A stretch of 14,448 nucleotides of DNA from an uncultured Eubacterium sp. (GCA_948468465.1 CAOKJJ010000133.1:1-14448), one strand, 5' to 3'; positions 1-9,400 are shown, counted from the stretch's first letter. Program-made: numbers and translations. Notes: generated by a model from the letters alone, not told the origin.

Positions 1-1301
1 TTCTTAACCGCATTCCAAATCGTGCTGATTTTCATTTTTGTTCCATACAGCAGCACGCCAACCCGGTATATCTTCGCGGAAATCACGCCGACGCCGATGA
101 CAGAGACAATCAAAATAATGATCGAAACCGCTATTTCATAAAATGACACCGTACTCATCGCCAGACGTGTAAACATCGCCATCGGAGAAGTAAACGGCAC
201 ATAAGAGCATATTTTCATAAGAAGACTGTCCACGGTACCATTGGCAAGCGCCATCATCGTAATAAAAAACGCCGCGATAAAAATCATTGTAACAGGCATG
301 ACTGCGCTGTTGATGTCTTCCAGTTTGGATACGGTAGAGCCGACCGCTCCGTACAAAAAGGCGTAGATTAAAAATCCAAGCACAAAAAATACGAGCATAT
401 ATACAAGCAGCCAAGGCGGCATGTCAAAAATAGAGGAAATTAACTGATTGTCGGCCCAATACTCCTGATTCATGCGGAAGAAAAGCAGCCCGGAACCAAA
501 TACGGCAATCAGCTGCAGCAGTCCTGCCAGGCAGGACGCAAGCACTTTGCCGAACATCATGCTGACCGGCTTAGCGCTCGTAATCAAAAGCTCCATGGCA
601 CGGGAGCTCTTTTCTGTCGCCACATTCGTTGCGATCATCTGGCCATACAGCAAAATGACCATATACAATGCAAAAATCATAATATAAGTATAAAAGAAGT
701 TTTGTACCTGATCTTTTCCAAGATTAACGATTTCATGCTCGATATGAAATGACAAGGCATCCGATGCTTCCTGCGCTGTCATGCCTGCACGCATCATTGC
801 GCTGACGGTGCATACGTTTTGCAGCAGCTCATCAGCAATGGCCGTATTGCGGTCATTCATGGAAAAATCTTTGACATAATATTCATAAGAGGTCAGGCCG
901 TTCATAACAAATGCACATTCTGCCTCTTCTGCCAGTATCTGCTCCTGAATCTCATCGGCGCTCTGCGTCGTAAGTTCGACATGATAATCCGCAAAGGATG
1001 CCGCAAAGCTCTCAAGCAGCAGCTGAGCGTCCTGTTCCGCATCGCTGCAAAGCAGCAGAATCGGTGCATCAGGGTCAGCATCGGATGCAGCCGCCGATTG
1101 CTCCGTTGTTTTGCTGCCTCCTGTAAACATCTGACGGATACGCGGAAAAAATGTTACAGCAGCAATGACGATAATTAGTATTACGGTAAAGCATATATTG
1201 GCTTTGTTAAACAGGCACCCTTTCAGCTCAAAATTAAGAATCGTTCCAAACTGCCGAATGCCGGACGCTGTTTGTTCACCTGTTGTTTTATGTTCTGTCA
1301 T
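1..1301 (-). CDS. NatB-like ABC-2 type transporter permease, 3' end cut by window edge
   Basis: Membrane subunit of an ABC exporter of the NatB/YhaP kind, partner of the ATPase encoded immediately upstream. The visible 433 residues show a first membrane segment at about 36-53, a large extracytoplasmic insert at about 60-195, and hydrophobic segments near 203-222, 250-275, 297-322, 332-352 and 388-410. The stretch ATNVATEKSSRAMELLITS (225-243) is the conserved cytoplasmic signature of ABC-2 permeases of this class. The reading frame is still open at the edge, at residue 433 (AVK). Homologues usually stop soon after a similar YGTKMKISTIWNAVK-like tail, so I infer only a few residues are missing. 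The start is the ATG at 1301, preceded by an AGAAAGGAAA site that is the last copy of a tandem repeat. It is the last gene of the kinase/lipoprotein/ATPase run. The substrate cannot be read from sequence; NatAB of Bacillus exports sodium, and relatives export peptides or drugs. Confidence 0.92.
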   Translation of the reverse strand, partial: MTEHKTTGEQTASGIRQFGTILNFELKGCLFNKANICFTVILIIVIAAVTFFPRIRQMFTGGSKTTEQSAAASDADPDAPILLLCSDAEQDAQLLLESFAASFADYHVELTTQSADEIQEQILAEEAECAFVMNGLTSYEYYVKDFSMNDRNTAIADELLQNVCTVSAMMRAGMTAQEASDALSFHIEHEIVNLGKDQVQNFFYTYIMIFALYMVILLYGQMIATNVATEKSSRAMELLITSAKPVSMMFGKVLASCLAGLLQLIAVFGSGLLFFRMNQEYWADNQLISSIFDMPPWLLVYMLVFFVLGFLIYAFLYGAVGSTVSKLEDINSAVMPVTMIFIAAFFITMMALANGTVDSLLMKICSYVPFTSPMAMFTRLAMSTVSFYEIAVSIIILIVSVIGVGVISAKIYRVGVLLYGTKMKISTIWNAVK

Positions 1302-1307
1302 AATTTC

Positions 1308-1391
1308 ATTTCCTTTCTGACATTGCAGATTTCCTTTCTGACACTGCAGATTTCCTTTTCTGGCACTGCAGATTTCCTTTCTGGCACTGCA
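1308..1391. repeat. Four-copy tandem repeat (about 21 bp units) in the ATPase-permease gap
   Basis: Four head-to-tail units occupy 1308-1328, 1329-1349, 1350-1371 and 1372-1391, with lengths 21, 21, 22 and 20. In the transcript sense each carries CAGAAAGGAAAT or a one-base variant (unit 3 has an extra A). The first and second differ at one base; the third and fourth share GCCAG where the first two have GTCAG. The array fills nearly all of the gap between the ATPase stop (1398-1400) and the permease start. The unit nearest the permease supplies its apparent ribosome-binding site. The same 12-base core TCAGAAAGGAAA occurs once more, before the lipoprotein gene (3637-3648). Confidence 0.95.
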
Positions 1392-1397
1392 ATACTG

Positions 1398-2288
1398 CTA
1401 CACCTGCTGTTCGGTATATTCCACAAATATATCGTTTAAAGACGGTTCGAATACTTTTATCTCATCTATGTCATAGTTTTCCGTCAGCTGTCTCATGGTA
1501 TGCTGCTTCGCCTCTGGCTCTTTCAGGGTAAGAAGCAGTGTGCCGTCTTCCTCCATTGTGCATGCATCCGAAAAAGCCGCCGCAATCTGCGTATTCTGCA
1601 CGGAACGGATAACCAGCCTGTTGCGCGGATAATTGCGCTTTATCTCATGCAGGTCCCCTGACAGTACCACTTTGCCGCCATTTAAAATCGCAATCCGATC
1701 ACAGAATTCTTCAATGTAGCTCATCTGGTGGCTGGAAAATAATACGATTTTCCCTTTCGCAATCTCTTCTTTTACAACATCTTTCAGCAGCATCGCATTC
1801 ACCGGATCCAGACCGGAAAACGGCTCATCCAATATGATGACCTGCGGATGATGCGTCAGCGCGGTAATGAGCTGGATTTTTTGCTGATTTCCTTTGGAAA
1901 GCGTATCCAGACGTTTATTGCGGTACTGTTCCATATCCAGACGCTTCAGCCAATAGTCGGCGGACTGAACGGCACTGCGCTGTTCCATCCCTTTCAGCTT
2001 TGCAAAGTAGACAAGCTGATCTATAATTTTCTTTTTTGGATACAGGCCGCGTTCTTCCGGCAGATATCCAAACTGTGTATGCCGTTCGCCTGCCTGCGCA
2101 TCAGAAAACAAAATTTCACCGCTGTCAGGAGGGAATACATTCATAAGTATCCGAATAGAAGTCGTCTTGCCCGCGCCATTTCTGCCAAGCAGTCCAAACG
2201 CCTTGCCGCCCTCTGCGTAAAACGAAATGCCTTTTAACACTTCCTTTTCACCAAAGCTCTTTCGGACTTGTTTCATTTCAAGTTTCAT
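1398..2288 (-). CDS. NatA-like ABC transporter ATP-binding protein
   Basis: Cytoplasmic ATPase that powers the ABC-2 permease encoded next to it. All nucleotide-binding motifs are intact in 296 residues: Walker A GRNGAGKT at 35-42, the Q-loop region replaced by the GYLPEERGLY form (74-83) typical of NatA/YhaQ-type ATPases, signature LSKGN at 130-134, Walker B VIILDE at 150-155, D-loop GLDP at 159-162 and switch histidine H187. Residues from about 210 to 296 form the DUF4162-like C-terminal extension of this subfamily, ending in the usual PSLNDIFVEY motif. The start at 2288 has AAAGGA upstream. It follows the lipoprotein gene by 33 bp and precedes the permease gene across the tandem repeat, so the three are probably one transcript. 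Family assignment is firm; the transported substrate is unknown. Confidence 0.97.
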   Translation of the reverse strand: MKLEMKQVRKSFGEKEVLKGISFYAEGGKAFGLLGRNGAGKTTSIRILMNVFPPDSGEILFSDAQAGERHTQFGYLPEERGLYPKKKIIDQLVYFAKLKGMEQRSAVQSADYWLKRLDMEQYRNKRLDTLSKGNQQKIQLITALTHHPQVIILDEPFSGLDPVNAMLLKDVVKEEIAKGKIVLFSSHQMSYIEEFCDRIAILNGGKVVLSGDLHEIKRNYPRNRLVIRSVQNTQIAAAFSDACTMEEDGTLLLTLKEPEAKQHTMRQLTENYDIDEIKVFEPSLNDIFVEYTEQQV

Positions 2289-2321
2289 TTCTTTTTATCC
2301 TTTCATTTGCTGTGATATGCC

Positions 2322-3632
2322 TTAGTTTAAGCTTTCTTCCTGCAGCTTATCAAACTGCGCCATGCATTCGTCCACTGAAGCTCCATTCAGCAGCTCCCGT
2401 ACGATCAGGCAGGTATTGCCCCACTGCTCTACTTTTAAGTTTGCATTTGCCCCAAGCACATAAACCCCTTCATTGATTCTGTCATTTAACAGCTTTAATG
2501 CATCCTTGCAGTCTACTTCCAGATTTTTGGATGGAGATATCACCTGGTTTGTCTCCATATACAGCGAGAGTGCCTCGTCTGAGAGCATCTCATCCAGCAC
2601 AAGCATCGTATCTTCCAGATTTTCAGATTTTGCGTTAATGCCGTATCCCGTCATCGGTATTACCGGCATTGGTCCGCGGTTTGTCGGAAATCCGATCACC
2701 CGCAGATTAAAGTCCAGGGCGCCGTAGGATGATTCTGCATTGGCCGCGGCCCAGTACGCCATGACAATCGGTGTTTTTTGCGCCTTAAAATCCGGCCCTT
2801 CCCCGTCAATCGCTTCCAACGTATATGCCTTCTTTGCGTCTATATATCCCTGATCTATGAGTTCCTGCAAATATGCAAAGCCGGGACGCATATAATCGCT
2901 CAGCTTTGCCTTGCCGCTGTTGATTGCGTCAATCTCTGCTTTCGTATTTCCTCCATTGTACAAATCCGCAAATCCCTGCGACAGCACAAAATTTTCCAGC
3001 CACCAGCGGTTAGCGCCGATTGGCGTTTCAAAGCCATTTTCTTTCAGCACTCTGCAGCATTCCAGCAAATCTTCCGGTTTTTCCGGCAGCTCCAGATCAT
3101 ATTGATCAAATATGTCCTGATTGATAAACAGTCCATAAGCTACCACTTCCTGTGGAATGGCTACCAGCTTTCCATCTATTGTATTTGCCGTTTTTACGAC
3201 TTCACGCAGATTTTCCGCCGCCTTAAGCCCTGACAAATCCGCTAATGTCCCTTCTTTTCCAAGCAGCTTGATCACATCCGGATTCAGCAGGTAAAAGTCA
3301 TCCAGGCCGCTGCGTGCCCGTTCGATGCACACATCATCATAAGTCTTCTCCTGATAATCCTGCGCGGTATACGTATTGTAATCAACGGAAATTCCAAGCT
3401 CTTCTTCCGCCATGATTACCGTCCGCTCCTGTGCGGTCCGCAGCGTATTTTCCCCATCCGGATTTGTCTTCCCCATCGGGCCGAATAAAATGACTGTATT
3501 TTTTTCCTCTTTTTCATTTTGAACCAGATTTTCCCCCAGATCCGGCTTTTTGCGTGTTCCGCAGGCTGATGCCATGCATGTTAACATTCCAATCAAAAAT
3601 ACTGCCGTCAGCTTATAAATGTTTCTTTTCAT
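2322..3632 (-). CDS. Extracellular solute-binding lipoprotein (family 1-like), no cognate importer nearby
   Basis: A 436-residue binding protein anchored to the outer face of the membrane. Residues 1-23 form a lipoprotein signal peptide (basic MKRNIYK, hydrophobic core), and ASAC places the lipidated cysteine at C24. A charged linker follows, then a bilobed binding-protein fold: the DGKLVAIPQEV and GLFINQDIFDQY stretches (153-178) and TPIGANRWW (203-211) resemble those of sugar-binding family 1 proteins. The start at 3632 is preceded by AGGAAAGG. The gene begins 29 bp after the stop of a membrane hybrid kinase and is followed 33 bp later by a NatA-like ATPase. Family 1 importers normally sit beside two MalF/MalG-type permeases; none is in the window, and the adjacent permease belongs to an exporter class. 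I therefore infer a ligand-presenting role for the kinase, by analogy with the binding-protein/kinase pairs XylFII-LytS and LuxP-LuxQ. The ligand is unknown. Confidence 0.93.
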   Translation of the reverse strand: MKRNIYKLTAVFLIGMLTCMASACGTRKKPDLGENLVQNEKEEKNTVILFGPMGKTNPDGENTLRTAQERTVIMAEEELGISVDYNTYTAQDYQEKTYDDVCIERARSGLDDFYLLNPDVIKLLGKEGTLADLSGLKAAENLREVVKTANTIDGKLVAIPQEVVAYGLFINQDIFDQYDLELPEKPEDLLECCRVLKENGFETPIGANRWWLENFVLSQGFADLYNGGNTKAEIDAINSGKAKLSDYMRPGFAYLQELIDQGYIDAKKAYTLEAIDGEGPDFKAQKTPIVMAYWAAANAESSYGALDFNLRVIGFPTNRGPMPVIPMTGYGINAKSENLEDTMLVLDEMLSDEALSLYMETNQVISPSKNLEVDCKDALKLLNDRINEGVYVLGANANLKVEQWGNTCLIVRELLNGASVDECMAQFDKLQEESLN

Positions 3633-3661
3633 ATCCTTTCCTTTCTGAAGCGGTTTTAAAA

Positions 3662-6238
3662 TTATAAATATTTGCCTAAAACTTTTCGAATGACATCCAT
3701 ATCCACTGGTTTTGCGATATGGTCATCCATGCCAGCATCTTTTGCGTCTTTGACATCTTCTGCAAACGCATTCGCTGTCATTGCAATGATTGGAATCGTT
3801 TTTGCATCCGCACGTTCCAGCGCACGGATTTTTTTGGTTGCCTCATAACCGTTCAGAACCGGCATCTGCACATCCATCAAAACAGCGTCAAAATGCCCAG
3901 GCTGTGCAGCCTGAAAGCGTTCCAGCGCCAACTGTCCATTTTCTGCCACTTCACCGTCTGCGCCGTCAATATGAAGCAGCTCCAGCAAAATTTCTGAATT
4001 AATCTCATTATCCTCCGCAATGAGGAAATGACATCCATGCAGATCACTGACCGTTTCTTCTTTTTCAGCCGCTTGCTGCATGCGGCCGCATTTTTCATGC
4101 AGACATTGTATTTTTTCTTTAAACGCCGTAACGAAAAACGGCTTTTCCATAAAACCGTCGATGCCGGCCGCGTACGCCTTCTCTTCGATCTCTTCCCAGT
4201 CGCCGGCCGACAAAACAAAAATCGGTATGTGCTCTGTCACTGCGGCCCGCATCTGCCTTGCAGTTTCAATCCCATCCATCCCCGGCATCTTCCAGTCTAA
4301 CAAAATGACATCATACGGACTTCCCTGCTCCTGCATATGCTTAACTTTTTCTAACGCTTCTTCTCCGCTGTATGCAACATCGGTGCGCACTCCCGCGTCC
4401 TGCATCCGCATTTTTATATTGCCGCACAGTTGCCGATCATCATCTGCGGCAAGAATATGCGCAATCCCGCATTCCTGCCAGAACTGTTCCGCTGCCTTTT
4501 CCTCTGGAATGCGCAGCTCCAGCTCAGCGGTAAAAATCGTCCCATGATCGACCTCACTGGCAACTTCTATCGTGCCGCCCATAAGTTCAATAATATTTTT
4601 CGTAATCGCCATTCCAAGTCCGGTTCCCTGTACTTTATTCGTCGTACTGTTTTCCGCCCTTGTAAATGCGTCAAAAATGACCTCCAAATATTCCGGCGTC
4701 ATGCCGTATCCATTGTCCTCCACCTCAATGCGGATATGCTCATACTGCCTGGAGCGCTGATCCAGTCCAATGAACCGCAGCCAGATCATGCCGCCTTCCG
4801 GTGTGTATTTCACCGCATTCGATAAAAGATTAATCAGCACCTGATTCAGTCTCGTCTCATCACCAATCAGGCTCTCATGCCGGATTCCGGTTACGACAAC
4901 ATCAAATCTCTGTTTTTTTGCCTTTGCCATCGGACGAATTATCGCATCTACCGAAGAAACCATGCTGTTTAACGTAAACTCTGCCAGCGAAAGCACTACT
5001 TTGCCGCTCTCTATCTTCGATACATCCAGCACGTCATTAATCAGGCTCAACAGGTGCTGTCCGGAAGAAGTGATTTTTTTTGTATATTCCCGGACTTTAT
5101 CCGGATGCTCCGCATCTTTGGAAAGCAAAATCGTGAAACCTAAAATTGCATTCATTGGCGTACGAATGTCGTGTGACATGTTTGACAAAAACATGGTTTT
5201 TGATTTGCTGGCAATCTGTGCCGCCTGCAGCGCGTCCGTCAATTGTTTATTATGAATCTCGCGTTCTTTCTCCCGTTCTCTGTATAACCGGTTTTGCACC
5301 CTTTGATTAAAATAATACAAAATGCAGCAGATCACAAACGCTGCCAGGGTTACCAAAATAACGATAAAAACATTTTGATTAACCGCAGCCCCCTCCTTTT
5401 GAATCGCCGCAACCGGAACAAATCCAATCAGATATATGGACGCGTTGTTGACAGACCACATGTATATCAGGGAATCCTTTCCCAATATATCATGATAAAA
5501 CATCAAATCATTTCCTGCCTTTATTCCAACTGCCACTTCCTGCTGAATTTCCGGCTCCAAAATTCTGTTTGCACGGTAAAAATCCTGCAGGTCCAGGCTC
5601 CCTGCTTCCCTGTCGCCCACTCCTTTTGGCTTTAATACAAATCGCTCGCTTTTCGAATCCATAATATAAAGCATGGCATTGCTGTTATAAAACTGATCCG
5701 GAAGCGCTTCATCAAAGGTATCAAAAATGTATTCCACATACAATGCCGCAATTTCTCCGCCTTGTCTGACAACCGGACATTTCATCGTATATGCCCAGGT
5801 TCCCATGCTATTTACATAAGCTTCGCTGATCGGCAGCCCTTCCACCGAATTTCCTGCTGAAAAATCAAGGCTGTCTTCCCGAAATACTTCTCCCGCGCTC
5901 GAAATGCCCGTCTGCTCTCCTTTCTCTATAAGCGCCATCTCTACCATGGTCTTATTGCTGTGGTCCGAACGGATAAAATCTTCCGGATCTTCCAGCAAGG
6001 CAATTTCATCCGCCAGCAGTTTTTGAAACTCCGCCTCTTTAAATAAAATTGCCTGTATCGTGCCTTTTATCAGTTCCAGGTTCTCACTCAGATTTTCGAC
6101 AGCCGCTTCTGACATCTGCGCGGAAATCTTACACTCTATCGAATATACAACTCCTCCCAAAATACAAAAAACCAGCACAATTGTAATAATAAAAGCAGCG
6201 TTGCCCGATCTTTTCTTTTTTTTCATACCATATACCAT
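3662..6238 (-). CDS. Membrane hybrid sensor histidine kinase with two receiver domains
   Basis: An 858-residue sensor kinase. In order: basic N-terminus, membrane segment about 14-33, extracytoplasmic Cache-like sensor about 34-285, second membrane segment about 288-310, short coiled linker, HisKA with phosphorylated H356 in the SNMSHDIRTPMNAI box, and HATPase (N box around N474, G1 DNGYGM 508-513, G2 GTGLGM 538-543). Receiver 1 is at about 593-715 (acidic pocket D599-D601, phospho-acceptor D648, S677, K699). Receiver 2 is at about 737-858 (E742/D743, acceptor D789, T821, K843). All catalytic residues are present. There is no C-terminal HPt or DNA-binding domain, so the phosphate must go to a protein outside the window. 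The start at 6238 has AAAAAGG about 11 bases upstream; a start at residue 5 is possible. The lipoprotein gene follows after 29 bp, and I infer the lipoprotein could dock on the sensor domain. The core closely resembles that of the soluble kinase upstream. Confidence 0.96.
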   Translation of the reverse strand: MVYGMKKKKRSGNAAFIITIVLVFCILGGVVYSIECKISAQMSEAAVENLSENLELIKGTIQAILFKEAEFQKLLADEIALLEDPEDFIRSDHSNKTMVEMALIEKGEQTGISSAGEVFREDSLDFSAGNSVEGLPISEAYVNSMGTWAYTMKCPVVRQGGEIAALYVEYIFDTFDEALPDQFYNSNAMLYIMDSKSERFVLKPKGVGDREAGSLDLQDFYRANRILEPEIQQEVAVGIKAGNDLMFYHDILGKDSLIYMWSVNNASIYLIGFVPVAAIQKEGAAVNQNVFIVILVTLAAFVICCILYYFNQRVQNRLYREREKEREIHNKQLTDALQAAQIASKSKTMFLSNMSHDIRTPMNAILGFTILLSKDAEHPDKVREYTKKITSSGQHLLSLINDVLDVSKIESGKVVLSLAEFTLNSMVSSVDAIIRPMAKAKKQRFDVVVTGIRHESLIGDETRLNQVLINLLSNAVKYTPEGGMIWLRFIGLDQRSRQYEHIRIEVEDNGYGMTPEYLEVIFDAFTRAENSTTNKVQGTGLGMAITKNIIELMGGTIEVASEVDHGTIFTAELELRIPEEKAAEQFWQECGIAHILAADDDRQLCGNIKMRMQDAGVRTDVAYSGEEALEKVKHMQEQGSPYDVILLDWKMPGMDGIETARQMRAAVTEHIPIFVLSAGDWEEIEEKAYAAGIDGFMEKPFFVTAFKEKIQCLHEKCGRMQQAAEKEETVSDLHGCHFLIAEDNEINSEILLELLHIDGADGEVAENGQLALERFQAAQPGHFDAVLMDVQMPVLNGYEATKKIRALERADAKTIPIIAMTANAFAEDVKDAKDAGMDDHIAKPVDMDVIRKVLGKYL

Positions 6239-6388
6239 CTATTTTATACCTTTTTGACGAATGAACCGTTCCTATCTGCACGATCCGCCGCAGCCGTTCA
6301 GATCACCCATCGAACTGCTACGATCCATCCGATAACACTTTCATTTGCCCGATGCAAAACGGTCAAAATAAAGCCTCTTATCATATAA
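6239..6388. other. Leader region between the two kinase genes
   Basis: A 150-bp gap without an open frame of note and without a visible terminator. It holds two near-copies of CTGC(T)ACGATCC on the plus strand, at 6276-6286 and 6315-6326, spaced about 40 bp in the same orientation. They could be binding sites in the leader of the downstream operon, or chance; I see no other structure. Confidence 0.35.
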
Positions 6389-6408
6389 TTATGACAAAAT
6401 GTTGTCCA
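6380..6408 (-). promoter_or_regulatory. Candidate internal promoter for kinase-lipoprotein-NatAB operon
   Basis: Reading the minus strand, TGGACA (6403-6408) and TATGAT (6380-6385) are separated by exactly 17 bases; each matches the sigma-A consensus at five of six positions. The -35 part lies inside the last codons of the upstream kinase gene. It would give a leader of roughly 135 bases before the membrane kinase. This is motif evidence only, and read-through from the upstream kinase promoter is equally possible. Confidence 0.42.
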
Positions 6409-9400
6409 ATGTTGCAAGCAGCACATCTACATCAATCGGTTTTGCCAAATGCCCGTTCATCCCGCACTCGATTGCCTGCTGTTTATCTTCTTCAAACGCA
6501 TTCGCAGTCATTGCCAGGATTGGTATCGAAGCGAGTTCTTTGTTGTCCAGACTGCGAATCGCTTTTGTCGCTTCATAACCGTCCATAACCGGCATTTGCA
6601 CATCCATAAGCACAAGCTGATAATACCCTGGAACAGAGTTTTTCAGCTTGTTTAAGGCAATCTGCCCATTACCCGCAATTTCTGTCGTAAAGCCGGCGTC
6701 ATTTAAAATCGCCGCCGCAATCTCCTGATTGATCTCATTATCTTCCGCCAGCAAAATACGTCCGGTATGCCGCGTTGAAGGCCCTTTGGCGCCTTCTTTG
6801 TCTTCCGTGCCGTCCGACTCTACAATCGAATGCAGGCAGCCGCGCAGCTCAGACAAAAACAGCGGCTTGCTGCAAAACGCCGTAATGCCGGCTTCTTTTG
6901 CTTCATCCTCGATATCCGACCAATCATAAGCGGTCAGAAGAATAATCGGCACCTCGTCCCCCATTTCCTTTCGAATTCTGCGGGTGACTTCGATTCCATT
7001 CATATCCGGCAGCATCCAGTCAATGACATAAACCGTATAAATATCCCCTCTTGTAACCGCCTGATGCGTGCGCAGCAGAGCTTCTTTGCCCGAAAGCGTC
7101 CACTCCGCCCGCATTCCGATCTGTCCCAGCATATAGGTTACACTGTCGCATGTATTAAAATCATCATCTATGACAAGCGCACGGCAGTTTTTCAGCTTCG
7201 GAATATCCTGCGGCAGCTTTTCTCCGTCATGCAGACGGAACGTAAAGCATACGGTCACCTCTGTGCCTTCGCCAAGTTCACTTTTTACCGAAATCGTGCC
7301 GTTCATCAGATCCACAATATTTTTCGTAATCGCCATTCCAAGCCCGGTTCCCTGAATACCGCTGATCGTACTGTTCTTTTCACGCTCAAACGGTTCAAAA
7401 ATATGCGCCACAAAATCCTCGCTCATTCCAAACCCGGTATCGCGGATCGTAAATTCATACACGGCACACCCTTCAGCGGACGCAGGCTTTTCCGTAATCC
7501 GCATGCTGATCATGCCGCCCGCACCCGTATACTTGACCGCGTTGCCAAGCAGATTCAACAGCACCTGATTCAGACGCAGCTTATCGCAGTAAATCTCCTC
7601 ATGCAGAATATCTACCGCATCCATATACAGATCCAGCCGTTTTGCATGAATGTCCGCCTGTAAAATATTGCGCAGCCCATGCAGGATGTCCGGCAGGCAG
7701 CATGGCTTTTCATCCAGGTTCATCCTGCCGCTTTCAATGCGGCTCATATCCAGCACATCATTGATCAGGCTCAGCAAATGGTTGCCGGAGGTCATGATCT
7801 TTTTCAAATACTCTTCCACCTGTTCGCGCTGGTCAATATGCGCGATTGCAAGCGCTGTAAACCCGACAATCGCATTCATCGGCGTACGGATGTCGTGCGA
7901 CATATTCGATAAAAAGACACTCTTTGCCTTACTTGCCCGGTTCGCCTGCATCAGTGCCGTTTCAAGCAGGTTTTTATGCTCCAGCTCCTTTCTGATTTCC
8001 GCATCCACACTGCGCAGTCCAATGACGATGCCGCACTGTCTGTTCCAGCTTCCCGTCCGCACTGCTTTCAGCTGGTAATAAATGACTTCGCCGTCAATCA
8101 CCGCACGGTAATTGGCATGCTGTACGCCCTGTTCCGCCAGCTTCTGCCTCAAATCATCCGTCTGAATAAACCGCAGCATCTTTTCCCTGTCTTCTTCATG
8201 CACAATCGTTGTTATGTACTGCTCCATGCTCTTTTGAAAGTAAATATTTCCGTTTTCATCCGCCGTAAACGCGCCTCCGTTGCGTTCATCGCTTCGGATC
8301 GGAACGCCTTTGCCGGTATTTAAGTTATAAAAACAGACATTGCTGTAGTCAACCGTCAGCGCCTGTGCCAGTTCTTCCTGCCGTTTTTCCTTCTTTTTTT
8401 CCTGGAGTTTCTGCGCGGTACAGTCCAGCAAAAACCGCTGGTAAAACAGCTCCCCGTTTTCCATCAACAGCTTGACATTCCCCATAATATGCAGAATATC
8501 TCCGTTTTTATGTCTGACCCGGTACTCGGTGCTGACACTGTCCCCTTCTTTCTCCAGGCTTTCAATACATTCCCGGAACCGCTCCCTGTCTTCTTCCACA
8601 ATTGACCCCGCAACAGTCTGAAACCCGTCCGCTTCCATCTCATCCTGTGACTCATATCCAAGTATCTTAAGCGCCGCCCTGTTAATGCTGAGTACACGGC
8701 TGCCGTCTGACGTATGGCGGATCACCCCGCAGTCAATGGTCGTAAAAATCTTTTCCAGCGTCTGGTTCTTTTGTACGATCTCCTGTTCATACACACGTTC
8801 CTGCGTCACGTCAATCGCAACCCCAACCGTCCCCATCACACTGCCGTCCAGATCATACAGCGGGGATTTATACGTCATCAGCGTACGCACGCCGGATCCG
8901 GTCTGTACTAACTCCTCCGACACAAATGTCCTGCGGCTGCTCATAACTTCCCGTTCGGATTCGATACACGCCGGATCATCATGCTCCACATCCCAGATAT
9001 AAGCATACCCGCGTCCCTGCACCTGCTGTTTTGTCTTTCCTACCGTATGGCAAAAACTGTCATTTACTTTTTCGTGAATGCCGTTTTTATCTTTATACCA
9101 GACCAGATTTGGCACGTTGTTAATCGTTGCCTCTAAAAACTGCCGCGTCTCCCACAAGTCTTTGCTCATCTTATAATTCTGACGCCACCGCTCATACCGA
9201 AACCGGATTTCTTCTTCACTCATCGGCAGCGTCCACAAATCAGCAATTTTCAAAAAATGTTCTGTGATGCCATCCGCCTGACTCTTTTCCAGTATTAAAA
9301 GCAGCTCTGTTTCCGTACGTTTTGCCAAAAGAAGCGTCTGCAATGCGGCTTTCACGTCCTGCCCTTTTAAATTTGCCACAATCACATCCGCCGAAGCAGC

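Noticed and set aside
1308..1391. Tandem repeat considered as a CRISPR array
   Set aside because: Units are contiguous with no spacers between them and there are no cas genes.
2322..3632. Lipoprotein as the binding component of an importer formed with the adjacent ABC genes
   Set aside because: The adjacent ATPase and permease are of the NatA/NatB ABC-2 export class, which does not use bilobed binding proteins, and no MalF/MalG-type permease is present.
4080..4547. 155-residue plus-strand open frame
   Set aside because: It is antisense to the receiver region of the membrane kinase, which has intact catalytic motifs, and shows shadow-type Cys/Ser-rich composition.
6830..7663. 277-residue plus-strand open frame
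   Set aside because: It lies wholly opposite the kinase core of the soluble hybrid kinase, has a histidine/arginine/isoleucine-rich shadow composition and no ribosome site.
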